Below, one piece after another: positions 8,041 through 15,433 of a DNA stretch of 64,000 nt. The notes below the pieces were generated by a model. That model had not been told where the DNA came from, did not search any database, and was given only the letters and a program-made list of their open reading frames with translations. A program made the translations under genes and the position numbers. The stretch spans positions 558,001-622,000 of the forward strand of contig NZ_CANKXW010000002.1 in assembly GCF_947487805.1 (NCBI RefSeq), written 5' to 3'. This stretch comes from an uncultured Tateyamaria sp. GTDB taxonomy: Bacteria; Pseudomonadota; Alphaproteobacteria; Rhodobacterales; Rhodobacteraceae. The number at the start of each line of letters is the position of its first letter. Position 1 is the stretch's first letter.

Positions 8041-10116
8041 TCATTCTGGGTCGCCACCAAAGGCCCGCTGGAGCCGCTCTCGCGCCTTGAAGGCCGGTGA
8101 CTTGGGGTATTCGGTCAGGAAGGTCCGTTGCGCGTCCGTAAGGGGCTTGCCCTGGGCCTCCATCGCCACGAGCTCGCCGTAGCGCTTGAACACGGCGTCG
8201 GGATCGTCCTCCGCGCTGGGTCGGGTACGCGGGGTAAAGGGTGCAACAGTGCGGGTAACGTCCGCACCATGGGTCGGTGGTGTGCCGCCCTTGGGCGCCT
8301 TGCTGTGCGGCGTGACCAGCTGGACAACATCGGCCTGCGGCAACGCGTCGGGCGCAACCTCTTCGCCCGGCGATCCAACGCGCGCTGCGATTTCCTGATT
8401 GGACAGCTCTTTGTGCAAACGCTGCATGTCGCGTGTCGCGCGCATGAACTGGCCGCGCTTGCGTTTGTGATCCTGGGCGGCGGACTTCGAAAAAAAGTCG
8501 CCCCGTTCCACCAGCGACGCTTCCCCCAGGTAACGACCATCCAGGGCATAGATATGGATCGGCTGATGCAGGTCGTCGGGATCAAACCGCGCAACGACCT
8601 TCTGGCCTGCGATCTCGTGCATCCATTCGGACCAGAACCGGTTGCCATAGACCTTCAGCTCGCCGTTGCCACGCTTGGCAGTCGCAGGTTCCGCGGCCAT
8701 CAGCCAAAGCCGTTTTTGCGCGTCGGTGGCGATGCGCGGCGCGGACGTCTTGTAACTGGCGTTGAACACGTCGTTGAACGACTTGTTGAAGGCGGTTTCG
8801 GTGCGGCGGTCCGGACGCGCGTTGTGGTCGGAGATGACCTGTCGCACAACGGCCATGACGGTGCTGATCTCGGCTGGCTTCTTGCCATAGACATCCGGCT
8901 TGCTGCGCGGATCATTCCCCGTCTGCGCGCCATGCAGCGACGGATGGGTCGGAATACGCCGCGTCAGATCCAGAAAGGCCCGCTCGATCGGTTTGGCCTG
9001 ACCCCATGCCGGGCTGGCCCAGTGCAACTCCATGCCGAGCTGCGGAAAGAGCCCAAGCATATCATCGTCATTGTCCTTGAAGCGGTAGCGCGTGGCAGCA
9101 CCCCCCGTCAGGATCTTGGCGGCGAACTCGCGCCCGTTGTCCATCAGAACATGCCGCGGCAACCCGAACGTCTTGACCAGATCGCCAAAGCACAGACGCA
9201 CGGTCTCGGCATTGGGATGCAGCGACATGCGCCAGGCCAGCAGCTTGCCGGAATAGATGTCGGAAAACACCACGATCTGCGGACGCTGGGGCTTCTCCTC
9301 GCCCGGCCAGTGCACGAACAGGTCGAGCTTGTGATAGTCGGCTTGCACCGCCTCAAGGGCGCTCAGGGATTGCCTGCTGCGGTCCTGGTGCGGATAGAAC
9401 CGTTTCAGAGCATGGGCACCCTCACGGCAAAATACCTCAACCTGCTTGGGCACCTCCTCCTGGTACCGGCGGCGGCACAGATGCAGTGGCGGAATGTCCG
9501 CGATCCCGGCCCGCTTCGCAAATGCGAGGGCATGCTCGTAGGCCACCTGAAACGTGATCGCCTTGTCGCGCAAATAGTCCGATTTGAACACGCCGTAGAA
9601 CTGGGTATCCACCGACTTGCGGGCGCGCTTTCGCTGACGATGCTTTGGGGCCAGGGCGGCAAGCCTGTGCTCGTCCGCAACGCCATCCGCCGCCGCGATC
9701 CAGTTATAGACGGTGCGCGCGCTGACACCGCGCTGAGCGGCCACCGTATCCACCGCAGCCACATGCGTCTGACCGGCAGCATAGAGCGCCGCAACATCAT
9801 CGACAGCGGCCAGCCGGTCGCGCGCCACGGCCTTCGACTTTTCCGGCAGGGCGTCATAGAACGCCCAATCCGGCGCGGGGGCCTGCGGTGCGGCCTGGGC
9901 GTCAAGGATCAACTTGTGCTGGGCAGCCGCGGGCAACACGGTCCAGTGATATTCCCAACCGCCACCACGACCGGACTTGCGCCGCGCGCATCCCGGCATG
10001 GCCCGCCACTCGGGCGCGCGCAGGTTGATGCCGCGCTTGGTGTTCGGCACGTCGGGAAGATCCGACGCGACCAGTTCGTCCACCGTCCACCAAAGCTTGT
10101 CGGGCGTGGGCGTCAT
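8041..10116 (-). CDS. MuA-type DDE transposase
   Basis: 691 residues (Mu A is 663). The N-terminus has the Mu end-binding winged domain (WWTVDELVASDLPDVPNTKRGI), followed by an HTH (RGVSARTVYNWI, 129-140). The RNase-H-like catalytic core has D260 (VQADYHKLD), D326 (LMDNGREF) and E378 (KPIERAF). A basic C-terminal region (DHKRKRGQFMRATRD) corresponds to the domain that interacts with MuB and ClpX. It binds sites like those at 14443-14626, cleaves phage ends and joins them to target DNA. Overlaps the ParB-like gene by 4 bases. Confidence 0.96.
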   Translation of the reverse strand: MTPTPDKLWWTVDELVASDLPDVPNTKRGINLRAPEWRAMPGCARRKSGRGGGWEYHWTVLPAAAQHKLILDAQAAPQAPAPDWAFYDALPEKSKAVARDRLAAVDDVAALYAAGQTHVAAVDTVAAQRGVSARTVYNWIAAADGVADEHRLAALAPKHRQRKRARKSVDTQFYGVFKSDYLRDKAITFQVAYEHALAFAKRAGIADIPPLHLCRRRYQEEVPKQVEVFCREGAHALKRFYPHQDRSRQSLSALEAVQADYHKLDLFVHWPGEEKPQRPQIVVFSDIYSGKLLAWRMSLHPNAETVRLCFGDLVKTFGLPRHVLMDNGREFAAKILTGGAATRYRFKDNDDDMLGLFPQLGMELHWASPAWGQAKPIERAFLDLTRRIPTHPSLHGAQTGNDPRSKPDVYGKKPAEISTVMAVVRQVISDHNARPDRRTETAFNKSFNDVFNASYKTSAPRIATDAQKRLWLMAAEPATAKRGNGELKVYGNRFWSEWMHEIAGQKVVARFDPDDLHQPIHIYALDGRYLGEASLVERGDFFSKSAAQDHKRKRGQFMRATRDMQRLHKELSNQEIAARVGSPGEEVAPDALPQADVVQLVTPHSKAPKGGTPPTHGADVTRTVAPFTPRTRPSAEDDPDAVFKRYGELVAMEAQGKPLTDAQRTFLTEYPKSPAFKARERLQRAFGGDPE

Positions 10117-10988
10117 GCGTCACCATCCAGACTGTCCAGGATTGCGCGCAGCTTGGGCGCGTTGTGACGGACAAAACGGTGCAGGACGGCCTTGTTGGCG
10201 CGGGCGAACATGTCGTTCAGAGGGCGAACCTTGGCGTCGACGGGATCGACGACTGCATCGCCGGGGCGCGCCGTCAGGATATCAAGCGCCTCGCCTGCCG
10301 ACTTGGCGGCACCGATCAGCAGCCCGAACACGATGTGCGGGCGATGCTTGGGATTGCACTTGGCCAGAACCTGAAGGTCGGCGATGGAGACCCGGATCGG
10401 GGCGGCGCGCAGGGCGTCGATCTCGTCTTGGGACAGGCCATCAGCTACTGCAATCATGCGCCGGATATGACGCTCTGTTTGCCCGGTTTGTTTGGCAGTG
10501 GCGGCCACAAACGATACGACGGACATTATGTCCGCCGTATCCCAACGCTTCGCTACTAGGTCTGCGCCTGTCGCGGCTTTCGTCTCGGGATACATCTGCT
10601 CATAGACGTCCTTGCGGCGGCACAGAAACACCGCACGATCCAGCGGCGTCAGCTCGGCGCGGGCCAGATTGTCGTCGATCTCCAACAACCGCGCATAGTC
10701 GTCGGTGCAGTCCCAAATGTCCGCCGGAATGGCCTCGTGCCCCAACTGGTGACAGGCGGCCATCCGATGCGCGCCCGCCACCAGGACCAGCACGTATCCC
10801 GACCCACCCTTGGCACCGACACCCTTGCGGCGCACACGGCGCAGGGTGATCCGGTCCTTCAGGCCGATCTCCTCGATCGACCCGGCCAGCGCGGTCACCA
10901 GCACATCATCGGTCTCGCGCAGGCGGTTCTCCACAAAGATATCCACCAGCGCCACATCGCGGCTTTCGATCAGCGTCGGTTTACGCAT
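10113..10988 (-). CDS. ParB/Sulfiredoxin-fold N-terminal domain phage protein
   Basis: About 291 residues from MRKPTLIES. An opening ParB-N-type domain: VDIFVENRLRETDDVLVTALAGSIEEIGLKDRITLRR then VLVLVAGAHRMAACHQLGHEAIPADIWDCTDDYARLLEIDDNLARAELTPLDRA. The AGAHR and EIDDNLARAELTPLDRA boxes are the classic ParB nuclease/CTPase-like boxes. An HTH-like helix (TGQTERHIRRMIAVADGL) follows. In these phages it precedes the transposase and may help organise ends or regulate early transcription. The start is uncertain: ATGs at 11027, 11000 and 10988 all lack a good Shine-Dalgarno sequence. Confidence 0.75.
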   Translation of the reverse strand: MRKPTLIESRDVALVDIFVENRLRETDDVLVTALAGSIEEIGLKDRITLRRVRRKGVGAKGGSGYVLVLVAGAHRMAACHQLGHEAIPADIWDCTDDYARLLEIDDNLARAELTPLDRAVFLCRRKDVYEQMYPETKAATGADLVAKRWDTADIMSVVSFVAATAKQTGQTERHIRRMIAVADGLSQDEIDALRAAPIRVSIADLQVLAKCNPKHRPHIVFGLLIGAAKSAGEALDILTARPGDAVVDPVDAKVRPLNDMFARANKAVLHRFVRHNAPKLRAILDSLDGDA

Positions 10989-11110
10989 GGCGGCCACCAT
11001 GAACGCAGGTATGGTACTCGCTTGCATGTAGGCCAACCGATAGGAGGCATTGCCCCACAATGGACATCAACGACGAGAAAATCGCGCAAATCCACGCCGA
11101 ATTGAAAGCG

Positions 11111-11413
11111 CTACGCATCGGGTTCGCCTTCCTCGTTCACGAGGTCGACAAGACGGGTCTCAGAGGAACGGCTGATTTCATCAGAGACGGGCTTGTCGGC
11201 CAACGGGACGTCGCCGCCGGAACGGATGCCCGCCTGTGTTTCGCTCTCGAAGACCTCGCCGACATGATCGACACCGGATGACGCCTCCGCGGCCTTCGTG
11301 CCGGCATGAGCACGCAGCGCTTCAGTCCGAGCCGCCATGTGCTCGCGCGCGGCCTCAAGATCGACAAAACCTCGATTGTTCGGACCGGGCAATTTGCTTG
11401 TGTCCTGCGTCAT
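11111..11413 (-). CDS. Small hypothetical phage protein
   Basis: 100 residues beginning MTQDTSKLPGPNNRGFVDLEAAREH. Central helix AREHMAARTEALRAHAGTKAAEA, then a polar, acidic, probably disordered tail. GGAGGG lies 6 bases before the ATG and it overlaps the preceding gene by ATGA, which supports translation. It is opposed by a 73-codon reading frame on the other strand. No function can be assigned. Confidence 0.5.
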   Translation of the reverse strand: MTQDTSKLPGPNNRGFVDLEAAREHMAARTEALRAHAGTKAAEASSGVDHVGEVFESETQAGIRSGGDVPLADKPVSDEISRSSETRLVDLVNEEGEPDA

Positions 11414-11649
11414 TGCTGACCCTCCGGTGATTTGAGCAGCGTGTAATACCAGCGGCGCTGGCCATCCTCGGTCGCCTGTCGGCAACTGATCTGCGCACCG
11501 TTGGCGCGCAGCTCGGCAGCAACGGAACTGACGGCGCAGATCTTTGCGGCCTGCGCCCACTGCATCGTGCTCAATTCGCCCTGCGCGTCCTGCAATGCCT
11601 TCAACGCACGTTGCAGCCGCGGGCTGGATTTCAAACGCCCGTATCGCAT
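11410..11649 (-). CDS. Small winged-helix-like phage protein
   Basis: 79 residues, basic. LQRALKALQDAQGELSTMQWAQAAKICAVSSVAAELRANGAQISCRQATEDGQRRWYYTLL has the strand-helix-helix pattern of a compact winged helix, with RRWYYTLL as the wing strand. It probably binds DNA. It shares one base with its upstream neighbour and overlaps the downstream gene by 4. Confidence 0.55.
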   Translation of the reverse strand: MRYGRLKSSPRLQRALKALQDAQGELSTMQWAQAAKICAVSSVAAELRANGAQISCRQATEDGQRRWYYTLLKSPEGQQ

Positions 11650-11972
11650 CAGTAAGGCCCCATCATGCCCGTGGGCGCGACCCCGGCATCATCGGCGAAC
11701 TGTGCCGCCGCCTGGAACACGCCGCCCCCAGCGAGAACCATTGCGTGGGCCTTCAGCGTCTCACCCGCGATGAACAGATCATGCGACGCATCGGCGAGGC
11801 GCTGTCGCATGTCGTCGCTGGCCTGTTTCGGATCGAACGCGATCTCCGCGCCGCAGGTTTCCGCGTCGACCCGAGCCCTGGCATAAAGGGCGACAACCTC
11901 GTCAAAGCGCCGCAGCTTCTGGGCCAGAGACTGGTGTTCGAAATCCGCATTCGGACCAAAGGGCATGCTCAT
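11649..11972 (-). CDS. Hypothetical phage protein
   Basis: 107 residues from MSMPFGPNADFEHQSLAQKLRRFDEVVALYARARVDAETCGAEI. The core (about 12-85) is an all-helical region with heptad-like spacing. A second ATG two codons in is equally possible. No domain recognised. It lies between the membrane-anchored XRE protein and the winged-helix-like gene. Confidence 0.5.
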   Translation of the reverse strand: MSMPFGPNADFEHQSLAQKLRRFDEVVALYARARVDAETCGAEIAFDPKQASDDMRQRLADASHDLFIAGETLKAHAMVLAGGGVFQAAAQFADDAGVAPTGMMGPY

Positions 11973-12616
11973 GAGATGATCGCTCCTATGAAGTAGATCG
12001 TGAGGAAAAAGGTGATGAACCCGGCCACGGCGATCAGGTCTGAGACCAGCTCCCAAACCGTGGCCCAGGGACCGAAAAAATGACCGCGCGGCCCGTGAGT
12101 GGGGCATGGATTGGCCTTCGCCGCGCGGCCTGCCTGCGCCATCCCTGGGGGATTGGGTGACACAAGGCGTTCTGTAGAAAAGTCGGGGTGATCTGTAGAA
12201 AAGGGCGCGGGTGATGGGTGCGGCCTGCCAGCCAGCGCATCACCCGCGCGAGGTTCCGAGGCAGGCCCACGGGAGGAGATGTGGGCGGCAGTGTTATCCT
12301 CGGGGGATCGTGGTTGTTCAAACGTGATCGGCGATATTTGCTCCAGTTCCGTGAGCATCTGATCAACGCGCTGATACAGTGCGGTCATGCGCTCCCATTC
12401 CCGCTCGGAATGCGTGCAAGCGCCCCGCTCCAGCGCGCAGATCGCCGTTGTATTGGTGCGCAGGATGTCGGCCAGTTCTGCTTGGGTCAGCCCAAGGGCT
12501 TTGCGCCTTGCGCGAACGACTTCGCCGCGCCCCTCGGCCACCATACGCGCCGTCCCATCAATGGCATGCGTGGACACCTCCGCAGGTGCGGTTTTGATGG
12601 CAGCATCAAGCCTCAT
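11969..12616 (-). CDS. Phage XRE-family HTH protein with C-terminal membrane helix
   Basis: 215 residues from MRLDAAIKTAPAEVS. An XRE HTH lies at about 34-75 (GEVVRARRKALGLTQAELADILRTNTTAICALERG). Then comes a Ser/Pro-rich linker of some 80 residues and a single long hydrophobic helix at about 190-214 (LIAVAGFITFFLTIYFIGAIIS) at the very C-terminus. This is a DNA-binding domain tied to the inner membrane by a tail anchor. It directly follows the Ner-position gene in the early transcript. A longer in-frame upstream extension overlaps the neighbour and was rejected. Confidence 0.7.
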   Translation of the reverse strand: MRLDAAIKTAPAEVSTHAIDGTARMVAEGRGEVVRARRKALGLTQAELADILRTNTTAICALERGACTHSEREWERMTALYQRVDQMLTELEQISPITFEQPRSPEDNTAAHISSRGPASEPRAGDALAGRPHPSPAPFSTDHPDFSTERLVSPNPPGMAQAGRAAKANPCPTHGPRGHFFGPWATVWELVSDLIAVAGFITFFLTIYFIGAIIS

Positions 12617-12867
12617 GACGCGACCTTCTTTTGCGCGGGTTTTGGGCGCGGAATATCGGCGGGCCACTCAAGGTCGGCAGGCCAGATAGCACTCATACGT
12701 GCAATCCTTTGTTCTGCCGTCTTGGTGCCAGTATCGCCGCCGTTCTTTAGCTTCGATAGGTAATCACCCTTCTTGCAAAGCCGCATAGAGATCGCCCAGT
12801 GCGTGATTCCCTCATGCCCACCTAGGATGTCAGCCAACCTGAGAATGTTTTTAATTTGCTCACTCAT
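12613..12867 (-). CDS. First early gene: small HTH-like regulator in the Ner/Cro position
   Basis: 84 residues: MSEQIKNILRLADILGGHEGITHWAISMRLCKKGDYLSKLKNGGDTGTKTAEQRIARMSAIWP. The segment ITHWAISMRLCKKGDYLSKLKNGG reads as an HTH recognition region typical of small phage regulators of Rhodobacterales. It is the first gene from the leftward early promoter and faces the repressor, the place of Ner in Mu. Its ATG coincides with the predicted transcription start, so the mRNA appears leaderless. The role as repressor antagonist is inference. Confidence 0.65.
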   Translation of the reverse strand: MSEQIKNILRLADILGGHEGITHWAISMRLCKKGDYLSKLKNGGDTGTKTAEQRIARMSAIWPADLEWPADIPRPKPAQKKVAS

Positions 12868-12966
12868 AGCCCTATAGATACCGAAACGGCTACCGCTGTC
12901 AAGTCCTATAGGGCTAGTGGAATTCCTTACTTTCCCTGCTAGCCTTACAGGGCTAAAAAGCCCTCT
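12867..12966. promoter_or_regulatory. Divergent lytic/lysogenic control region with repressor-like operators
   Basis: A near-consensus leftward sigma-70 promoter reads TTGACA (complement of 12897-12902), a 16-base spacer and TATCTA (complement of 12875-12880). TAGCCCTATAG at 12867-12877 and its inverse CTATAGGGCTA at 12906-12916 flank this promoter. Toward the repressor are TAGCC-6-GGCTA at 12940-12955 and a perfect AGGGCT-AAAA-AGCCCT at 12949-12964, just before the repressor ATG. These are probable binding sites for the repressor and/or the Ner-like protein. No rightward -35/-10 pair is convincing. Confidence 0.75.
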
Positions 12967-13632
12967 ATGAACTCGCTGATGACCGCCATTGATAAAGCTC
13001 TTGAGGAGAAGGGGCTTAGCGACGCCGCTGCGTCAGACCTCGCAGTCGGTCACAAGCAGTTGCTCAAGAACATTAGGAACCCGAGGGGTGGGAAGCGGAT
13101 GCACCCTGTCGAAAGTCTGGCGAGGCTATTCGATGTACTAGACATCGAATTCAATGTGCGCAGTTTAACTGAGCGACAGGCCGCTCCGAATTGGCGCGGC
13201 TTCGCCGAGGACCAACTGACCATCGAGGGCCGCACCGAGGCCCTGGCCGAAGGCTATGCGCCCATCCCCTACCTCGAAGAGGCGGGCGGCACCCTCAACG
13301 TCTCGCCCGTCGCCGTGTCCCGCGATTGGGTCACATCCGCCGGGCTGGACCTCGATGCGCTCTGCGTCGTGCAGCTGCACGCCCCCCAGGTCACCGAGGA
13401 TCTGCGCGAAAACGACCGCCTGATCGTGGATCGACGCAAGGATCCCGAGATTGACGGGCGGCTCTTCGTGTTCTTCAACTCGATCATGGGCGGTGCCGAG
13501 GTTGCGCGCCTCGATCGCCTGAACCCCACGACCATCGCAGCCGCCCGCGCAGGCGAGCGGTTGCAGCAACTTCAACCCGCCGCCAGGATCATCGGCCCGA
13601 TCGTGGGCCTCGTCCGGTTTGATCAGTGGTAG
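12967..13632 (+). CDS. Phage repressor with S24/LexA-like C-terminal domain, protease residues apparently lost
   Basis: 221 residues. N-terminal HTH-like region 1-65 (MTAIDKALEEKGLSDAAASDLAVGHKQLLKNIRNP). C-terminal half follows the S24 fold: YLEEAGGTLNVSPVAVSRDWV, LHAPQVTEDLRENDRLIVDRR, DGRLFVFFN, AEVARLDRL. Where autocleaving repressors have G-D-S-M-x-P this protein has H-A-P-Q-V, and the catalytic Lys position reads Ala. It faces the early operon across the operator region and is the probable lysogeny repressor. No Shine-Dalgarno precedes the ATG. Confidence 0.8.
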   Translation: MNSLMTAIDKALEEKGLSDAAASDLAVGHKQLLKNIRNPRGGKRMHPVESLARLFDVLDIEFNVRSLTERQAAPNWRGFAEDQLTIEGRTEALAEGYAPIPYLEEAGGTLNVSPVAVSRDWVTSAGLDLDALCVVQLHAPQVTEDLRENDRLIVDRRKDPEIDGRLFVFFNSIMGGAEVARLDRLNPTTIAAARAGERLQQLQPAARIIGPIVGLVRFDQW

Positions 13633-13640
13633 CGCCACGG

Positions 13641-14228
13641 ATGGACCAGATACGGATCACCCAGCAGGACGCCGACGAACTCACCGAAGCGCTTGCACCG
13701 ATTTTCAACCATGGCGTGGAACGCCAGCGAAAACTGTTGCGCCAGATGTGTGAGGACGAAAAATGGGCGCAGGTGTTTCGACCTGATGTGCCTCGCCTCT
13801 TTGCCGACAGGTCGCTATTGCTCCTGACGCACGTGCTTCGCACCGACTATGTGCAAAAGAGACGGCAGCAGCTGTCCTCGGACGTGTTTCGCTTCCTGAT
13901 CTACAAGGTCTATAGCCACGCCCCCTGCCCCGAGCACGCGGTGCTTGACGGTGTCATCTTCCCGCGCGACCACACGATGCTCAAGCACTGCATGCCTCCC
14001 AACGGCTGGCGGTGTTTGTGCGATGTATCCGGTGCAGCCTCTGAAAGGATGGCTCCGCTCCTTGGTGGGACACGCATGATTGACACCTGCGACGTGACAG
14101 GCCACGGTGACACCGCTTGGGTGGCGGGGTTCGAGGTCGATCCCGCGTTCCGAAACAATGCGATCCCGACCATGCTGGACACTTTGCACCACATCGCGCA
14201 AGGCCACGCCGACACCGAACTGGCCTGA
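13641..14228 (+). CDS. Orphan MuF/SPP1-gp7-like domain protein next to the repressor
   Basis: 195 residues. The diagnostic MuF motif is at about 93-130: H...CPEHAVLDGVIF...MPPNGWRCLCDV, matching the H-x5-H/G and PPNGW-x-C-x-C core of phage Mu F/SPP1 gp7 minor head proteins. Mu F is about 420 residues and lies in the late region; this copy is half that length and sits beyond the repressor at the phage left end. A GTG at 13626 overlapping the repressor stop is an alternative start. It could be a moron, a truncated duplicate, or an adapted immunity or toxin-associated factor. Confidence 0.65.
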   Translation: MDQIRITQQDADELTEALAPIFNHGVERQRKLLRQMCEDEKWAQVFRPDVPRLFADRSLLLLTHVLRTDYVQKRRQQLSSDVFRFLIYKVYSHAPCPEHAVLDGVIFPRDHTMLKHCMPPNGWRCLCDVSGAASERMAPLLGGTRMIDTCDVTGHGDTAWVAGFEVDPAFRNNAIPTMLDTLHHIAQGHADTELA

Positions 14229-14641
14229 AAATCACTTCCAACTTCGGCGGCCCTTTGCGCCCGGCCCGAATATGCCTAAGCGCCTGTTTTCACGACCGTA
14301 ATCGCTTTCTGGGAACTGCGGCCCCCAAGTTGGCGGTGCTCTTCCCGGTTCACGTTCCATCTTTGCCCAGCCAAACGCCCTTTCAATGCCCCTCACAAGA
14401 CCCTTTGAACCCTGTTTTAAAGGGGTTTGGCGCGTTTTACCCGTACTGCAGCTTATGAAGTTCGCGAGATCGCCAGTCGCCGCCAAAACGCCCGTTTTTG
14501 CCACTTACTGCAATTTTACCGCCAAGAGGCCGTTCGCGCCCGGCGAACCCGTAACCCCTTGTTTTCCCGATGCGCTTCCGATCTCTTCCGCGTTCTTCGA
14601 GCATCTTCCGTTTACTGCAATTTATGATGTCACTACACACA
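14229..14641 (-). other. Mu-like phage left end: non-coding DNA with three transposase-site-like repeats
   Basis: No gene is seen here. Read on the minus strand, three copies of a site with core ATAAATTGCAGTAAA occur: complement of 14611-14625 (outermost), 14505-14519 (TAAAATTGCAGTAAG) and 14443-14458 (ATAAGCTGCAGTACG). The spacings of 106 and about 62 bp resemble the Mu L1-L2-L3 layout. The phage end should be a 5'-TG at the complement of 14636-14641, where TGTGTGTAGTGACATC is read. A further pair of similar blocks (GGCC-x-TT-x-GCGCCCGGC) lies at about 14249 and 14530. Confidence 0.75.
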
Positions 14642-14671
14642 CGTCACGCCTATTCTAAAAAAGGGATCCTC

Positions 14672-15433
14672 ATGTCAGACGCCATTCGCATTCTCACCCA
14701 CGCTGTATCCATGGTCTTTCGCGATTTGGGCGCGACGTTCCGCGCCACATCTGTCGGTGTGGGCATGGTCGCCCTGTCTGTAGTGATCCTGATCGTCGTG
14801 GCACCCGCTTCTTTTGGAACGTTGATCACACAGAACATCGAACTGAATGAAACGGTCCCGAGCATCGGTCTGGTCGTCATAGCGTTCCTGCTGATGGCAG
14901 TGGGGTATCTGACGATGGTTGCGGCCTGGCATCGGTTTGTGCTGTTACCTCAGGATCAACGCGAGGGCGGCTTTACCCCCAGCGCCGGCATTGTCCTTGG
15001 ATATCTGGGGCGCAGCATCCTGTTGGGCCTGTTGATGATGCTGCTCGCAATCCCGGTGTTCATTCCCGTGGGCATCATAGCCGCAGCAACCAACAACCTG
15101 TTCCTGTCCGCTATCGCGGCCATTCCGGCAATTGCGGTCATGATCTGGGTGTTCATGCGGCTAAGCCTGATCCTGCCCGCCTGCACCATCGGGCACGACA
15201 TGAAGATCCGCGAAAGCTGGGACGCGACCAAAGCCATATCAGGTACCATCGCAGTGCTTACAGTGATCCTGGCGCTGGCCGATTTCGTGATCAACCAGGG
15301 CCTGGCCCTTCTGCCTACGGCGAGCATCCTGGGCGGTCTGATCACGGTCGTGGTTTCTGTTTTCTATGCGCTGATCAGTGCCAGCGTTCTGACGACACTC
15401 TATGGCATCGCCGTCCAGGGGCGTCAGATCTGA
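14672..15433 (+). CDS. Integral membrane protein of unknown function
   Basis: 253 residues with about six hydrophobic segments (roughly 25-47, 62-90, 110-135, 138-160, 184-204, 210-240). The layout resembles the DUF4013/glycerophosphoryl-diester-phosphodiesterase-membrane-domain type, but I see no catalytic motif. AAGGG lies 8 bases before the chosen ATG; longer upstream extensions run into phage end DNA. It is the first chromosomal gene beside the prophage, whose insertion only about 30 bp upstream may have removed or replaced its promoter. Confidence 0.7.
   Translation: MSDAIRILTHAVSMVFRDLGATFRATSVGVGMVALSVVILIVVAPASFGTLITQNIELNETVPSIGLVVIAFLLMAVGYLTMVAAWHRFVLLPQDQREGGFTPSAGIVLGYLGRSILLGLLMMLLAIPVFIPVGIIAAATNNLFLSAIAAIPAIAVMIWVFMRLSLILPACTIGHDMKIRESWDATKAISGTIAVLTVILALADFVINQGLALLPTASILGGLITVVVSVFYALISASVLTTLYGIAVQGRQI

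Larger units (their letters stand above)
1..14641 (-). mobile_element. Mu-like transposable prophage, early end (continues beyond left edge)
   Basis: The block holds the Mu early module: a divergent repressor, a small HTH protein at the Ner position, a MuA-type DDE transposase, MuB ATPase, GemA, DUF3164, a Mor-like activator, then lysis genes. All but the repressor and a MuF-domain gene read leftward with ATGA-type overlaps. The right boundary is inferred from transposase-site-like repeats ending near 14626, CA dinucleotides at 14636-14641, and the first chromosomal gene at 14672. The head and tail genes must lie to the left of the window. The exact end and the target duplication cannot be fixed because the other end is absent. 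Confidence 0.93.

Noticed and set aside
8128-10167. 679-codon open frame on the plus strand
   Set aside because: It is antisense to the MuA transposase gene, whose DDE motifs are intact; long antisense frames are expected in GC-rich DNA.
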